From positions 995,964 through 1,059,963 of the forward strand of contig NZ_KK211140.1 of assembly GCF_000620465.1 (NCBI RefSeq): 64,000 nt of DNA. The letters run 5' to 3'. This DNA comes from Ralstonia sp. UNC404CL21Col (GTDB taxonomy: Bacteria > Pseudomonadota > Gammaproteobacteria > Burkholderiales > Burkholderiaceae). A program made the translations under genes and the position numbers. Every line of letters begins with the position of its first letter. Position 1 is the stretch's first letter. The notes beneath the pieces are model-generated. The model saw only the letters and a program-made list of their open reading frames with translations, was not told the DNA's origin and searched no databases. Below are positions 45,288-58,391 of the stretch, one piece after another.

Positions 45288-45560
45288 ATGAATAAAACAG
45301 ATCTCATCGACCATGTGGCGACGCAGACCGACATGTCAAAAGCCGCGGCGGGGCGCGCCATCGACGCGCTGATCGACGGCATCAAGGATGCGTTGTGCGA
45401 AGGTGGGTCGGTCACGCTGGTCGGCTTCGGTACGTTCCTGGTCGGCAAGCGGTCTTCGCGTAATGGGCGTAATCCCCGCACGGGAGCGGCCATCACGATC
45501 GAAGGCGGTAAAGTTGCGAAATTCAAACCTGGCAAAGCGCTGAAAGATGCGCTAAACTAG
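45288..45560 (+). CDS. hupB: DNA-binding protein HU, beta-type
   Basis: 90 residues with the complete HU fold. The N-terminus is M-N-K-T-D-L-I-D-H-V-A, the dimer core is V-T-L-V-G-F-G-T-F, and the DNA-binding arm carries R-N-G-R-N-P-R-T-G. The end is F-K-P-G-K-A-L-K-D-A-L-N. It is a nucleoid protein that bends and compacts DNA. Its position straight after lon matches many proteobacteria. It has a strong sigma-70 promoter. Confidence 0.96.
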   Translation: MNKTDLIDHVATQTDMSKAAAGRAIDALIDGIKDALCEGGSVTLVGFGTFLVGKRSSRNGRNPRTGAAITIEGGKVAKFKPGKALKDALN

Positions 45561-45627
45561 CGGGCTTTGGTGCTCGTGGGTGGCAACACGGGCGCCGGAC
45601 AGTCCGGCTCACGCCGGCAGTACGAAC

Positions 45628-45703
45628 GGGTGCTTAGCTCAGTTGGTAGAGCAGCGCCCTTACAAGGCGCGGGTCGGGAGTTCGAGCCTCTCAGCACCCA
45701 CCA
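45628..45703 (+). tRNA. tRNA-Val (anticodon TAC)
   Basis: 76 nt including an encoded CCA. The acceptor arms GGGTGCT and AGCACCC pair. The anticodon stem GCGCC/GGCGC encloses CTTACAA with TAC at 45661-45663, and the T arm has GTTCGAG. It reads GUN valine codons. Confidence 0.97.
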
Positions 45704-45747
45704 TCGTTCGTATTGCCGCTCACGCGTCGGGTGGTCCAACCCAATCT

Positions 45748-45824
45748 GGAGCGGTAGTTCAGTCGGTTAGAATACCGGCCTGTCACGCCGGGGGTCGCGG
45801 GTTCGAGTCCCGTCCGCTCCGCCA
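45748..45824 (+). tRNA. tRNA-Asp (anticodon GTC)
   Basis: 77 nt including an encoded CCA. The acceptor arms GGAGCGG and CCGCTCC pair. The anticodon GTC is at 45782-45784 between CCGGC and GCCGG-type arms, and the T arm has GGTTCGAGTCC. It is 44 bp after tRNA-Val and probably co-transcribed. Confidence 0.97.
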
Positions 45825-45833
45825 GATTCCTGT

Positions 45834-45866
45834 ACAAAGGCCCGATTCGTTCGGGCCTTTGTCTTT
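45834..45866 (+). terminator. Intrinsic terminator after the tRNA pair
   Basis: ACAAAGGCCCGA (45834-45845) pairs perfectly with TCGGGCCTTTGT (45851-45862) around TTCGT, followed by CTTTTC. It starts 10 bp after tRNA-Asp. Confidence 0.88.
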
Positions 45867-45981
45867 TCGGCGGCGAATGCTTGCAGGTCGTGCCTGTGCG
45901 CTGTGCCGCGATTGTCCGGAATGTCGGCGGCACCTGATAGAATCGCCGGATTTTCCATCTTCCATTCACCTCCGGTCCAGC

Positions 45982-47922
45982 ATGCTTGATTTCGTACGTA
46001 CGCATCGGCGCTTGATGTTTCTGGTGCTGCTGATTCTGGTGTTCCCGTCGTTCGTGTTCTTCGGCGTGCAGAGTTATTCGAGCTTCATGGATAGCTCGCA
46101 TGACGCAGCCAAGGTCGACGGCAAGGTCATCTCCACCAACGAAGTCGACGCGCGCGTGCGCGAGCAGACGGAGCGCCTGCGCCAGATGCTTGGCGCGCAA
46201 TATGATCCGCGCCAGTTCGAAGGTCCGCAGATGCGCCGCGACGTGCTCGACGGCATCATCCAGCAGCGCGTGCTGGCCAATGAGGTTATGCGTGCGAACC
46301 TGACCATTTCGAACGACAAGATTCGCGACACCATCCTGCAGATTCCCGCTGTGGCAGCGCTGCGCAAGCCGGATGGCTCGTTCGACCAGGAAGCCTACGT
46401 GCGGCTGCTCACTGCGCAGAACATGACGCCCGAGCAGTTGGAAGGCAATCTGCGCTTCGAGCTGTCGCAGCAACAGATTCCGCAATCGATCGTGTCGTCG
46501 GCGTTTGTGCCGAAGTCGCTGGTGGAGCGCCTGATCCAGGTACGCGATCAGCAGCGCGAAGTTCAGACGCTGCTGTTCAAGCCGGCCGACTACGCTGCAA
46601 AGGTCAATGCGGACGAAAGGGCCATCCAGGCTTACTACGATGCGCACCAGCAGGAATTCTCTGTACCGGAGCAAGTCAAGGCCGAGTATGTCGTGTTCTC
46701 GGGCGAGGACATGATGAAGCAGATTCCGGTCACGCCCGAGCAGATCAAGGAGTACTACGATCAGAACGCTGCGCGCTTCAAGACACAAGAAGAACGCCGC
46801 GCCGCTCACATCCTGATCAAGCTGCCGGACAACGCCAAGCCTGCCGACAAGGACGCCGCCAAGAAGAAGGCCGAAGAGGTCCTGGCCGAGGTACGCAAGA
46901 ACCCCGCGAGCTTTGCCGAACTGGCCAAGAAGTACTCGGGCGATCCGGGCTCGGCCGCGCAGGGTGGCGAGCTGGGCTTCCTCGGCAAGGGCGCGACCGT
47001 GCCGCCGTTTGAGAACGCGCTGTTTGCGCTCAAGCAGCCGGGCGACATCAGTGACGTGGTCCAAAGCGATTTCGGTTTCCACATCATCAAGCTGGAAGAA
47101 GTGAAGGGCGGCGGCGTGCAGCCGTTGGAAGCCGTCAAGCCCGAGCTTGAGCGTGAAGTGCGTACGCAGCTCGCCAACAAGAAGTATTCGGAGCTGGCCG
47201 ACGCGTTCTCCAACACGGTGGAAGACCAGTCCGACAGCCTGAAGCCGGTGGCCGACAAGCTCAAGCTGCAGATCCAGACGGCCGACAACGTCACGCGCAC
47301 CCCGAGCCCGGCGCAGTCCGGCAGCCCCATCGGCAACGACAAGGTGCTCAAGGCGCTGTTCGCTGACGACGTGATCAAGAACCACCGCAACACGGCCGCC
47401 ATCCAGGTAGGTCCGACCACGCTGGTTGCAGCGCGCGCGGCGGAGTATCGCCCGGCCACGGTGAAGAAGCTGGCCGACGTGCGGGAACAGGTCAAGGCCA
47501 AGGTGATCGCCGAGCAAGCGGCTGCGCTGGCAAAGAAGGCCGGCGAAGAAAAGCTGGCCGCCGTGAAGCAGAGCAACAGCGCCGATGGTTTCAACGCTGC
47601 ACAGACCCTCTCGCGCCAGCAGGCGCAGGGCACGCCGCCGGCAGCATTGACGGCGATCCTGCGTGCGGATGCGACCAAGCTGCCGGTCACCATCGGCGTC
47701 GACCTCGGTGCCCAGGGCTACGCGCTGTATCGCATCAACAAGGTGCTGCCGCCGGCCAATGTGGACGAGGCGCGCCGCACTGCCGATGCACAGCAACTGG
47801 CGCAAGCGGCAGGCCAGACGGAGTTCAACGCCTACTACGAAGCGCTGAAGGCGCGCTCGAAGGTGAAGATCAACAGCAGCGCGGTCGACACCAGCAAACC
47901 TGCCAATACGGCAGAGGACTGA
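45982..47922 (+). CDS. ppiD: Periplasmic folding chaperone / peptidyl-prolyl isomerase (PpiD/SurA_N type)
   Basis: 646 residues from the ATG at 45982; the open frame upstream runs back through the tRNA genes and is not coding. A single N-terminal membrane anchor (about 11-30, L-M-F-L-V-L-L-I-L-V-F-P) precedes a SurA_N-type domain. The parvulin domain is about 270-375 (A-A-H-I-L-I-K, F-A-E-L-A-K-K-Y-S-x-D-P-G-S, G-G-E-L-G-F-L, F-G-F-H-I-I-K). It is anchored in the inner membrane near the Sec translocon and helps outer-membrane protein folding. It ends at a strong bidirectional terminator. Confidence 0.93.
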   Translation: MLDFVRTHRRLMFLVLLILVFPSFVFFGVQSYSSFMDSSHDAAKVDGKVISTNEVDARVREQTERLRQMLGAQYDPRQFEGPQMRRDVLDGIIQQRVLANEVMRANLTISNDKIRDTILQIPAVAALRKPDGSFDQEAYVRLLTAQNMTPEQLEGNLRFELSQQQIPQSIVSSAFVPKSLVERLIQVRDQQREVQTLLFKPADYAAKVNADERAIQAYYDAHQQEFSVPEQVKAEYVVFSGEDMMKQIPVTPEQIKEYYDQNAARFKTQEERRAAHILIKLPDNAKPADKDAAKKKAEEVLAEVRKNPASFAELAKKYSGDPGSAAQGGELGFLGKGATVPPFENALFALKQPGDISDVVQSDFGFHIIKLEEVKGGGVQPLEAVKPELEREVRTQLANKKYSELADAFSNTVEDQSDSLKPVADKLKLQIQTADNVTRTPSPAQSGSPIGNDKVLKALFADDVIKNHRNTAAIQVGPTTLVAARAAEYRPATVKKLADVREQVKAKVIAEQAAALAKKAGEEKLAAVKQSNSADGFNAAQTLSRQQAQGTPPAALTAILRADATKLPVTIGVDLGAQGYALYRINKVLPPANVDEARRTADAQQLAQAAGQTEFNAYYEALKARSKVKINSSAVDTSKPANTAED

Positions 47923-47948
47923 TACCGCGTCCTGCGACTAGCCAGACA

Positions 47949-47980
47949 AAAAAGCCCCCTCTACAACGAGGGGGCTTTTT
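47949..47980. terminator. Bidirectional intrinsic terminator between ppiD and signal peptidase gene
   Basis: AAAAAGCCCCCTC (47949-47961) pairs perfectly with GAGGGGGCTTTTT (47968-47980) around a 6-nt loop. It serves the convergent genes on both sides. Confidence 0.93.
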
Positions 47981-48000
47981 CTTTGCCTTTTTTTTGCCGA

Positions 48001-48693
48001 CTAGTCCAGCGGTTTGCCGATGCGCGCCACGCGCGGCATGTACCAGTGATCTGGATCGAACGACAGGGCTACGTGGGAAGCGCGCGCGATCAGGTTCTTG
48101 CGAGGGACCAGGCCGAAGTAACGTGAGTCTCGGCTGTTGTCGCGGTTGTCGCCCAGCATGAGGTAATGGTCTTGCGGGACGGTGATGGGTCCGAAACTGC
48201 GCAGCGCACGCACCTCCGGCAAGACCATCACGGTGTGCTCGCGGCCGGGTAGCGCTTCCGACCAGAGTTCGTGCGGCAGTGTCGCCGTTGCCTGCGGCAA
48301 CGTGCCGGGTGCGACGTCTGGCAGCGGCGCATAGGCAATCCGCTCACGATTGATGTAGAGCGCTTCGTCACGCATTTCAACCACGTCGCCGGGCAGCCCG
48401 ATGAGTCGCTTCACCAGCTTCGTGCCGTCTTCGGGGGAGGAGAAGACGACGACATCACCGCGTTTCGGCTCGCTGCCGCGCTTGAGCCAGACGGTCGTGG
48501 CCGGTACGCGTACCCCGTAGGCCAACCGGTTCATCAAAATGTAGTCGCCTTCGATGAGCGTGGGGTTCATTGAGCCGCTCGGCACGACTGCCCAGTCGGC
48601 AATGCAGGCGCGGAACGCAAAGAGCAGCGACATGCCGACGAGGAACCGCTTGTTGTCGCGCGCTGCGCGTAGCCCGCTTGCCAGAAGCTTCAT
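48001..48693 (-). CDS. Signal peptidase I (short form)
   Basis: 230 residues from the ATG at 48693 (MKLLASGLRAARDNKRFLVG). Ser41 in V-P-S-G-S-M-N-P-T-L is the nucleophile and Lys95 in L-V-K-R-L-I-G-L-P-G-D is the general base. G-D-N-R-D-N-S-R-D-S-R-Y-F-G is the C-terminal box. It has one membrane anchor and is shorter than E. coli LepB. It is not next to lepA or rnc, so it is probably a second, accessory signal peptidase beside the main lepB; that gene is not in this window. Confidence 0.87.
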   Translation of the reverse strand: MKLLASGLRAARDNKRFLVGMSLLFAFRACIADWAVVPSGSMNPTLIEGDYILMNRLAYGVRVPATTVWLKRGSEPKRGDVVVFSSPEDGTKLVKRLIGLPGDVVEMRDEALYINRERIAYAPLPDVAPGTLPQATATLPHELWSEALPGREHTVMVLPEVRALRSFGPITVPQDHYLMLGDNRDNSRDSRYFGLVPRKNLIARASHVALSFDPDHWYMPRVARIGKPLD

Positions 48694-48774
48694 GGTGTTC
48701 GCCCGAGTGAGAGGTGGCCGCCGTTCCGGAGTAGAGAATCGGATGCGCCGCATGCAATCGGTGCGGCAGAAGGG

Positions 48775-49458
48775 TCATCTTCCGACCCGCGCTTTAAGGA
48801 GAGGTTCCAGTTTGGGCCATACGTTATCGAGCATCGTTGGCTGCGCTGCGGCAATGGGATGGATGCGATCTTCCTGGAACCAGTCGGGCCGTTGCGCAAC
48901 GCCTTCCAGCAGGAACGGCACCAGCGGCAGCTTGTACTGCTGCGCCAGCTTGCCGAACATGGCGAAGAAGCGCTCGCTGTACTCCGGGCCGTAGTTGGGC
49001 GGGATGCGCATGCCGACCAGCAACACCTTCGCGCCTGCGGCTTGCGATGCTTCGATCATCGCCTTCATGTTGGCCTCGCTGGAGGCGAGCGAGAGGCCGC
49101 GCAGCGCGTCGTTACCGCCCAGCTCCAGAATCACGACGGAGGGCCTTTCGCGTGCCAGCACGGCGGGCAGGCGTGAGCGGCCGCCGGCCGTGGTGTCGCC
49201 GCTGATGCTGGCATTGGCGACGCTATAATCGGGCTTCCGTTCTTTGAGGCGCCTGTCGAGCAACGCGACCCAGCCTGTGCCTTGCGCCAGGCCGTATCCC
49301 GCCGACAGGCTGTCACCCAGCACCACCACGCGATGCGATGCCGGCGCGCCTTGTGCTACAGCCGTCTGTGCGAGCGGCAGCATGCCGAACACTGCGCAGC
49401 CGAGCGCCGCTGCAAGCCACTTCACGCTGCGCCTTCTACTACCAACCCGTCCAATCAT
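48775..49458 (-). CDS. tesA: Periplasmic arylesterase / acyl-CoA thioesterase I (GDSL/SGNH family)
   Basis: 227 residues from the ATG at 49458. A signal peptide ends near A-V-A-Q. The SGNH blocks are G-D-S-L-S-A-G-Y-G (Ser), N-A-S-I-S-G-D-T-T-A-G-G (Gly), L-E-L-G-G-N-D-A-L-R-G (Asn) and D-R-I-H-P-I-A (Asp/His). It hydrolyses thioesters, aryl esters and lysophospholipids in the periplasm. Its start codon shares the CATG at 49456-49459 with the divergent ABC ATPase gene. The same divergent pairing (tesA-ybbA) is known in E. coli. Confidence 0.93.
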   Translation of the reverse strand: MIGRVGSRRRSVKWLAAALGCAVFGMLPLAQTAVAQGAPASHRVVVLGDSLSAGYGLAQGTGWVALLDRRLKERKPDYSVANASISGDTTAGGRSRLPAVLARERPSVVILELGGNDALRGLSLASSEANMKAMIEASQAAGAKVLLVGMRIPPNYGPEYSERFFAMFGKLAQQYKLPLVPFLLEGVAQRPDWFQEDRIHPIAAAQPTMLDNVWPKLEPLLKARVGR

Positions 49459-50167
49459 GTCGTCTTCTGCTACCTGGGTGATTGAAGTCGATTCGCTGCA
49501 CAAGACTGTGCGCGATGCCACCGGTGAGTTGCCTATTCTGAGCGATGTTGCCTTCCGTGTGGAAATGGGCGAGACACTGGCGATTGTTGGCGCCTCCGGC
49601 TCGGGCAAATCGACGCTGCTCGGGTTGCTCGCCGGACTGGACTTGCCGACATCGGGCTCGGTCAAGCTGCTGGGCAACGACCTGTTCAAACTGGACGAAG
49701 ATGGCCGTGCCGCCGTGCGCGGCAGCCACGTCGGCTTTGTCTTCCAGTCATTCCAGCTGCTGCCGCACCTGACGGCCCTCGAGAACGTGATGTTGCCGCT
49801 GGAATTGCAGGGCGATGTGAGCACCGCTGAAATGCGTCGTCGTGCCACGGTGCTGCTGGAGCGCGTCGGCCTCGGCGCACGGCTGTCGCACTATCCAAAG
49901 ACACTCTCGGGCGGCGAACAGCAACGCGTGGCTCTGGCACGCGCGTTTGTGACCGAGCCCGACATTCTTTTTGCCGACGAGCCGACCGGCAGTCTCGACA
50001 CTGCCACCGGTGAGGCCGTGATCGCGCTGATGTTTGAACTCAACCGCAGTGCCGGATCCACGCTCGTGCTGGTGACGCACGACCGCTCCGTCGCTGCCCG
50101 TTGCAGCCGCATTCTCACCATCGAAGCCGGGCATCTTGTCGGCGACGAGATCGTCACCGAACTCTGA
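49457..50167 (+). CDS. ABC transporter ATP-binding protein (YbbA/LolD-like)
   Basis: 236 residues from the ATG at 49457. Walker A is G-A-S-G-S-G-K-S-T-L-L-G-L, the Q-loop F-V-F-Q-S-F-Q-L-L-P, the signature L-S-G-G-E-Q-Q-R-V-A-L-A-R-A-F, Walker B I-L-F-A-D-E-P-T-G-S-L-D, and the switch His in V-L-V-T-H-D. It belongs to the MacB/LolD/YbbA group, which works with YbbP-type permeases. No permease gene follows; pgi is convergent 9 bp later. Its partner must be elsewhere. Confidence 0.9.
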   Translation: MSSSATWVIEVDSLHKTVRDATGELPILSDVAFRVEMGETLAIVGASGSGKSTLLGLLAGLDLPTSGSVKLLGNDLFKLDEDGRAAVRGSHVGFVFQSFQLLPHLTALENVMLPLELQGDVSTAEMRRRATVLLERVGLGARLSHYPKTLSGGEQQRVALARAFVTEPDILFADEPTGSLDTATGEAVIALMFELNRSAGSTLVLVTHDRSVAARCSRILTIEAGHLVGDEIVTEL

Positions 50168-50176
50168 ACGTTTGCG

Positions 50177-51796
50177 TCAGAGCGCGACTTTGGCGCGGCG
50201 GATCAGTGCCGCCGTCGATGCGTCATGCGCCACCGAGGCCGGTGCACCTTCCAGCTCTGCCTGAATCGGCTTGGCGAGTTTCTTGCCAAGCTCCACGCCC
50301 CACTGATCGAACGAGTTGATGTTCCACACCGCGCCCTGCACGAAGGTGCGGTGCTCGGCGCAGGCAATGAGCGCGCCGAGTGAGGCAGCGTCCAGCCGTT
50401 CCATCAGGATGGTCGTGCTCGGGCGATTGCCTTCGAACACCATGTGCGGCACCAGCGCTTCGTCGGTGACGCCTCCCGCGCGGACTTCATCGGCGGTGCG
50501 CCCAAGCAGCAGCGCCTCGCCCTGCGCGAAGCAGTTTGCGAGCAGTTTGGCGTGGTGGCCAGGCAGGTTGCGCACCGGCTCGAGCGTGGTGATGAAATCC
50601 ACCGGCACGATCTGCGAGCCCTGGTGGATCAACTGGAAATACGCATGCTGCCCGTTGGTGCCGGCCGTGCCCCAGACGATGGGGCCGGTATCGGTATCGA
50701 TGGCCGCGCCGTTGCGCTGGACCGATTTGCCGTTGCTTTCCATCTCGAGCTGCTGCATGAAGTCGGTCAGCAGTTCCAGCGGCGCGCAGTAGGGCACCGT
50801 GCACGCGCTCGCCGCATCGAAGAAGCCGCGATACCAGACCGAGAGCATCCCGAGAATGAGCGGCAGGTTTTCGCGTGGCGCGGCCGTCGCAAAGTGGCGA
50901 TCCATCGCGCGAGCACCATCGAGCATCGCTTCGAACTGTTGCGGCCCGATCGCCAGCACGATCGACAGGCCCACCGCCGACCACAGCGAGAACCGCCCGC
51001 CAACCCAATCCCAGAACGTGAACATGTTGTCCGGGTCGATGCCGAACTGCACGACGGCCTCGCGGTTGGTGGAGACCGCGACGAAGTGGTGCTTGAGCTG
51101 ATCTTCCGCCACGCCATGTTCGACAAACCACCGGCGCATGCTATGCGCGTTCGCCATCGTTTCGAGCGTGGTGAACGTCTTCGAGCAGACGATGGCGAGC
51201 GTGGTATCCGGATGCAGATGATCCAGCGTTTCGGCCAGGTCCGTGCCATCGACATTGGAGACGAAATGCACGCGCACCTGCGGCACGGCAAGATGGTCGA
51301 GGGCGCGGCACACCATGCGGGGGCCGAGGTCCGAGCCGCCAATGCCAATGTTCACGATGTCCGTGATGCGCTGGCCCGAGTGGCCTGTCCAGGCGCCGCT
51401 ATGCACGCGGTCGGCGAAGTCGTGCATCTGGGCGCGCACGCGCAGCACTTCCGGCATGACGGGCTCGCCGTCGGCACGATAGTCGTCTTCCGCGCGGCCA
51501 CGCAGGGCTGCATGCAGGACGGAGCGGTGCTCGGTGTTGTTGATGCGGTCGCCACGCAGCATGGCATCGCGCAGCGGGAGCACGCCGGTCTCGTCGGCCA
51601 GTTGCAGCAGTAGCGCCAGCGTCTCAGGCGTGATGCGGTTCTTGGAGTAGTCGACCGTCAGGCCAGCTGCCTCTAGCGTGAAGGCGCGTACCCGTTCCTC
51701 GGCGTCCGGCGCGGCAAACCAGTCGCGCATATGTGTCGCGCGGATCGATTCTGCGTGTTGCGTCAGGGACTGCCAGGCGGGTAGGGCTGTGGGCAT
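50177..51796 (-). CDS. pgi: Glucose-6-phosphate isomerase
   Basis: 539 residues from the ATG at 51796 (MPTALPAWQSLTQHAE). The signatures are I-G-I-G-G-S-D-L-G-P-R-M and F-T-F-W-D-W-V-G-G-R-F-S-L-W-S-A-V-G-L-S, and G-I-S-like C-terminal text S-F-D-Q-W-G-V-E-L-G-K with the active-site Lys. It interconverts glucose-6-phosphate and fructose-6-phosphate. It is monocistronic and converges with the ABC ATPase gene. Confidence 0.97.
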   Translation of the reverse strand: MPTALPAWQSLTQHAESIRATHMRDWFAAPDAEERVRAFTLEAAGLTVDYSKNRITPETLALLLQLADETGVLPLRDAMLRGDRINNTEHRSVLHAALRGRAEDDYRADGEPVMPEVLRVRAQMHDFADRVHSGAWTGHSGQRITDIVNIGIGGSDLGPRMVCRALDHLAVPQVRVHFVSNVDGTDLAETLDHLHPDTTLAIVCSKTFTTLETMANAHSMRRWFVEHGVAEDQLKHHFVAVSTNREAVVQFGIDPDNMFTFWDWVGGRFSLWSAVGLSIVLAIGPQQFEAMLDGARAMDRHFATAAPRENLPLILGMLSVWYRGFFDAASACTVPYCAPLELLTDFMQQLEMESNGKSVQRNGAAIDTDTGPIVWGTAGTNGQHAYFQLIHQGSQIVPVDFITTLEPVRNLPGHHAKLLANCFAQGEALLLGRTADEVRAGGVTDEALVPHMVFEGNRPSTTILMERLDAASLGALIACAEHRTFVQGAVWNINSFDQWGVELGKKLAKPIQAELEGAPASVAHDASTAALIRRAKVAL

Positions 51797-51867
51797 ACGG
51801 CGTGAGGTGACGTGAGGTTGGTGCGGGAAAACGAATGGGCAGTATAACGGCGCTGTATTTCCTATTT

Positions 51868-53463
51868 CTATCGGCGAACGTCCGACGCCAGCAAGGCGTT
51901 GAGTGCACGTCGCGCCGGCGCGCATAGCTCGCTTGCGTGCAGGCCGATGGGGCCGACGCCCGCCTGGACCAGATCGTCCGCGGCACGACCATGCAGCCAC
52001 ACACCGGCGAGTGCAGCTTCGCGCGCTCCCATGCCTTGCGCAAGCAGTGCGCCGATCATGCCGGTCAGGACGTCGCCCGTGCCGCCGGTGGCGAGCCCGC
52101 CGTTGCCGGTGGGGTTGATGGCCGGCGCGATGCCCGGCGCCGCGACGATTGTGCCTGAGCCTTTGAGCACGACCACCGCGCCCGTTCGATTGACCAGCGC
52201 CTGGGCGGCGGCCAGCCGATCGTGCTGAACGGCGCGCGCATCGGTCTGCAGCAGGCGCGCGGCTTCCAGCGGATGCGGCGTCAGCACCAACGGCACACCG
52301 CTTCTGGCCAACTGCGTGAGGCGGGCGAGCAGCGCGGGCGTTTTCGCAAAGAGATTCAGTGCATCGGCGTCGAACACGGCAGGCGTGTGCGCGGACAGCA
52401 TGCGGTCCAGCAGATGCTCGAGCGCCGCTTCCGATTCCTTGCCGGTGCCCATGCCGGGGCCCACGGCCAGCGCTTGCATGCCGCCCAGATCGAGTGCGCC
52501 CCAGCTGTGCAGCATCAATTCCGGTTGCGCGGGATCGACACGCGGCGCATCGGCGGCCAGCGAGGCCACGTGCACCTTGCCCGCGCCCAGATAGAGCGCG
52601 CCGCGCGCCGACAGCAGCGGCGCCCCAACCATGCCTGCGGCGCCGCCCACGATCGCCACGCTGCCGTACGTGCCCTTGTGGCCGTTATGCCGCCGGCGCG
52701 GCACGTGCGCGAGCCAGCGTGACGGCGTGTTGACGAAGGCGTCTGCTTCGACCACGCCGTCATAAGCCGGCTGCGCGGCTTGCAGGTCGGCCAGCGCGAT
52801 GTCGCCGGTGGCGTCACGGCCATCGCCCGTCAGCAAGCCCGGTTTGATGGCGAGGAACGTGATGGTGGCGCGCGCCTGGATCACCGGTGAATCCGGGGCG
52901 GGCGGCTGGCCGGTATCGCCGTTCAGCCCGGAGGGAATGTCGAGCGCATACACCGGCAATCCGCTGGCATTGATGGTGTCGACCAGTGCCGCATGCAATC
53001 CCGTCAGCGGCCGGGCGAGTCCGACACCAAAAAGGCCGTCGACGATGGCCGAGGTGGCAGCCGGCACTGAAGCCGGGGTGTGCAGCTGTTCGATCGGAAC
53101 ATTCGCGGCACACGCCTCCGTCCAGGCGCGGCGCGCATCGTCGGGCAGCTGTGCCGGGTCGGCGGCAAGCCATACGGTGACGGCGCGCCCGGCCAGATGC
53201 AGCACCGTCGCCGCCACGAGCGCATCGCCACCGTTGTTGCCTGGGCCGGCAACGAGCAGCACATGCCCATGTGGCGCGCGCGTCTGCAGCCAGTCCGCGG
53301 CGGCGTCGCCGGCGCGGGCCATCAAGGTGAAGGGTTCGAGGGTCCGGTACGCAGCCGCTTCCAGCGCGCGGATTCCGGCCGTGCCGAATAGCAGATCGGC
53401 GCCGTGGTGCGCGGCCAGGGCGCCGTCGATCAGGATTTCGCGCCAGGTAGGGTGTGAGGACAT
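51868..53463 (-). CDS. nnr: Bifunctional NAD(P)HX epimerase / ADP-dependent NAD(P)HX dehydratase
   Basis: 531 residues from the ATG at 53463; an in-frame ATG at 53493 would add 10 residues. The N-terminal epimerase half (YjeF_N) has V-A-G-P-G-N-N-G-G-D-A-L-V-A-A and D-I-P-S-G-L-N-G-D-T-G. The C-terminal dehydratase half has H-K-G-T-Y-G-S-V-A-I-V-G-G, V-L-T-P-H-P-L-E-A-A-R-L, and N-G-G-L-A-T-G-G-T-G-D-V-L-T-G. Together they repair damaged hydrated NADH and NADPH. It diverges from the winged-helix gene across 86 bp. Confidence 0.95.
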   Translation of the reverse strand: MSSHPTWREILIDGALAAHHGADLLFGTAGIRALEAAAYRTLEPFTLMARAGDAAADWLQTRAPHGHVLLVAGPGNNGGDALVAATVLHLAGRAVTVWLAADPAQLPDDARRAWTEACAANVPIEQLHTPASVPAATSAIVDGLFGVGLARPLTGLHAALVDTINASGLPVYALDIPSGLNGDTGQPPAPDSPVIQARATITFLAIKPGLLTGDGRDATGDIALADLQAAQPAYDGVVEADAFVNTPSRWLAHVPRRRHNGHKGTYGSVAIVGGAAGMVGAPLLSARGALYLGAGKVHVASLAADAPRVDPAQPELMLHSWGALDLGGMQALAVGPGMGTGKESEAALEHLLDRMLSAHTPAVFDADALNLFAKTPALLARLTQLARSGVPLVLTPHPLEAARLLQTDARAVQHDRLAAAQALVNRTGAVVVLKGSGTIVAAPGIAPAINPTGNGGLATGGTGDVLTGMIGALLAQGMGAREAALAGVWLHGRAADDLVQAGVGPIGLHASELCAPARRALNALLASDVRR

Positions 53464-53549
53464 GGCAACTACGCCTTTTATCCATGCAGACATGACGATC
53501 TATTCTCTTACAATAGCCCGCGTTTCCGGTCCTTTCCCCGCCCGTTGCA

Positions 53550-54119
53550 ATGTCCAAATCGCCGACCACCCCGAAAGCCGATCTGCCGCAATCCGCAGCC
53601 AATGAGGATGCAGGGAAGGGCGGGCCGATCGTCTCTTCGTCACACCTGGTGTCGGCGCGCAGTCCGGAGCTGTCGGAGTTCGAGTTTGCGCTCAACACCG
53701 CCTACAACGCCTACAACCGCTGGTGCATGCGCTGCATGGCCGCCGCCGGTGTGCGCGACCTGACCTTCCTCGATGTGCTGGTGGTGCATCACGTCAACCA
53801 CCGTGGCCGCGCCAAGCGCCTGGCCGACATCTGTTTCGTGCTGAACGTGGAAGACACCCACCTTGTCACGTATTCCCTCAAGAAACTGCAGGGGATGGAC
53901 CTGGTGGAGGGCACGCGCAACGGCAAGGAAGTCACCTACACGACCACCGAAGCCGGCGAAAAGGCCTGCGCCCGGTACCGCGAGATCCGCGAGCAATGTC
54001 TGACCAGCAATATTTCGCCCAGCGGCGAGGAAAATGCCGAAATTGGCGAGCTGGCGCGCCTGCTGCGCGTGCTGACGGGCCTGTACGAGCAGGCGGCACG
54101 GTCCGCCACGTCGCTGTAA
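53550..54119 (+). CDS. Winged-helix DNA-binding protein (MarR-like)
   Basis: 189 residues. A polar N-terminal tail of about 40 residues precedes a winged-helix region (L-T-F-L-D-V-L-V-V-H-H-V, K-R-L-A-D-I-C-F-V-L-N-V-E-D-T-H-L-V-T-Y-S-L-K-K-L, then Y-T-T-T-E-A-G). These helices give the MarR-type layout with V-T-Y-S-L-K-K-L as the probable recognition helix. The ligand and targets are unknown. Its conserved place between nnr and purL suggests a core rather than an acquired regulator. Confidence 0.8.
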   Translation: MSKSPTTPKADLPQSAANEDAGKGGPIVSSSHLVSARSPELSEFEFALNTAYNAYNRWCMRCMAAAGVRDLTFLDVLVVHHVNHRGRAKRLADICFVLNVEDTHLVTYSLKKLQGMDLVEGTRNGKEVTYTTTEAGEKACARYREIREQCLTSNISPSGEENAEIGELARLLRVLTGLYEQAARSATSL

Positions 54120-54267
54120 AACGGGCGTTTTCGACAATTTCCGGCCGAGGCAGGCGCATTTCAGGCCGATTTGAGGGTCGGTAACAAGGGCCGGGCAAGG
54201 TACAATAGCGGTTTTCCCGCGCACGCCGGGAAATCCCTCCTTCCAGCTACTGCCTGCCTTGCCCACC

Positions 54268-58368
<4,101 letters not shown>

Positions 58369-58391
58369 GCAGTCCGCTCAGCAGCAAAACG

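Noticed and set aside
45628-45824. tRNA-Val and tRNA-Asp as integration sites for a mobile element
   Set aside because: Both genes are intact, with no integrase and no repeated tRNA 3' end nearby.
45580-45981. N-terminal extension of the ppiD frame
   Set aside because: It reads through both tRNA genes and a terminator; the membrane-anchor start at 45982 is the real one.
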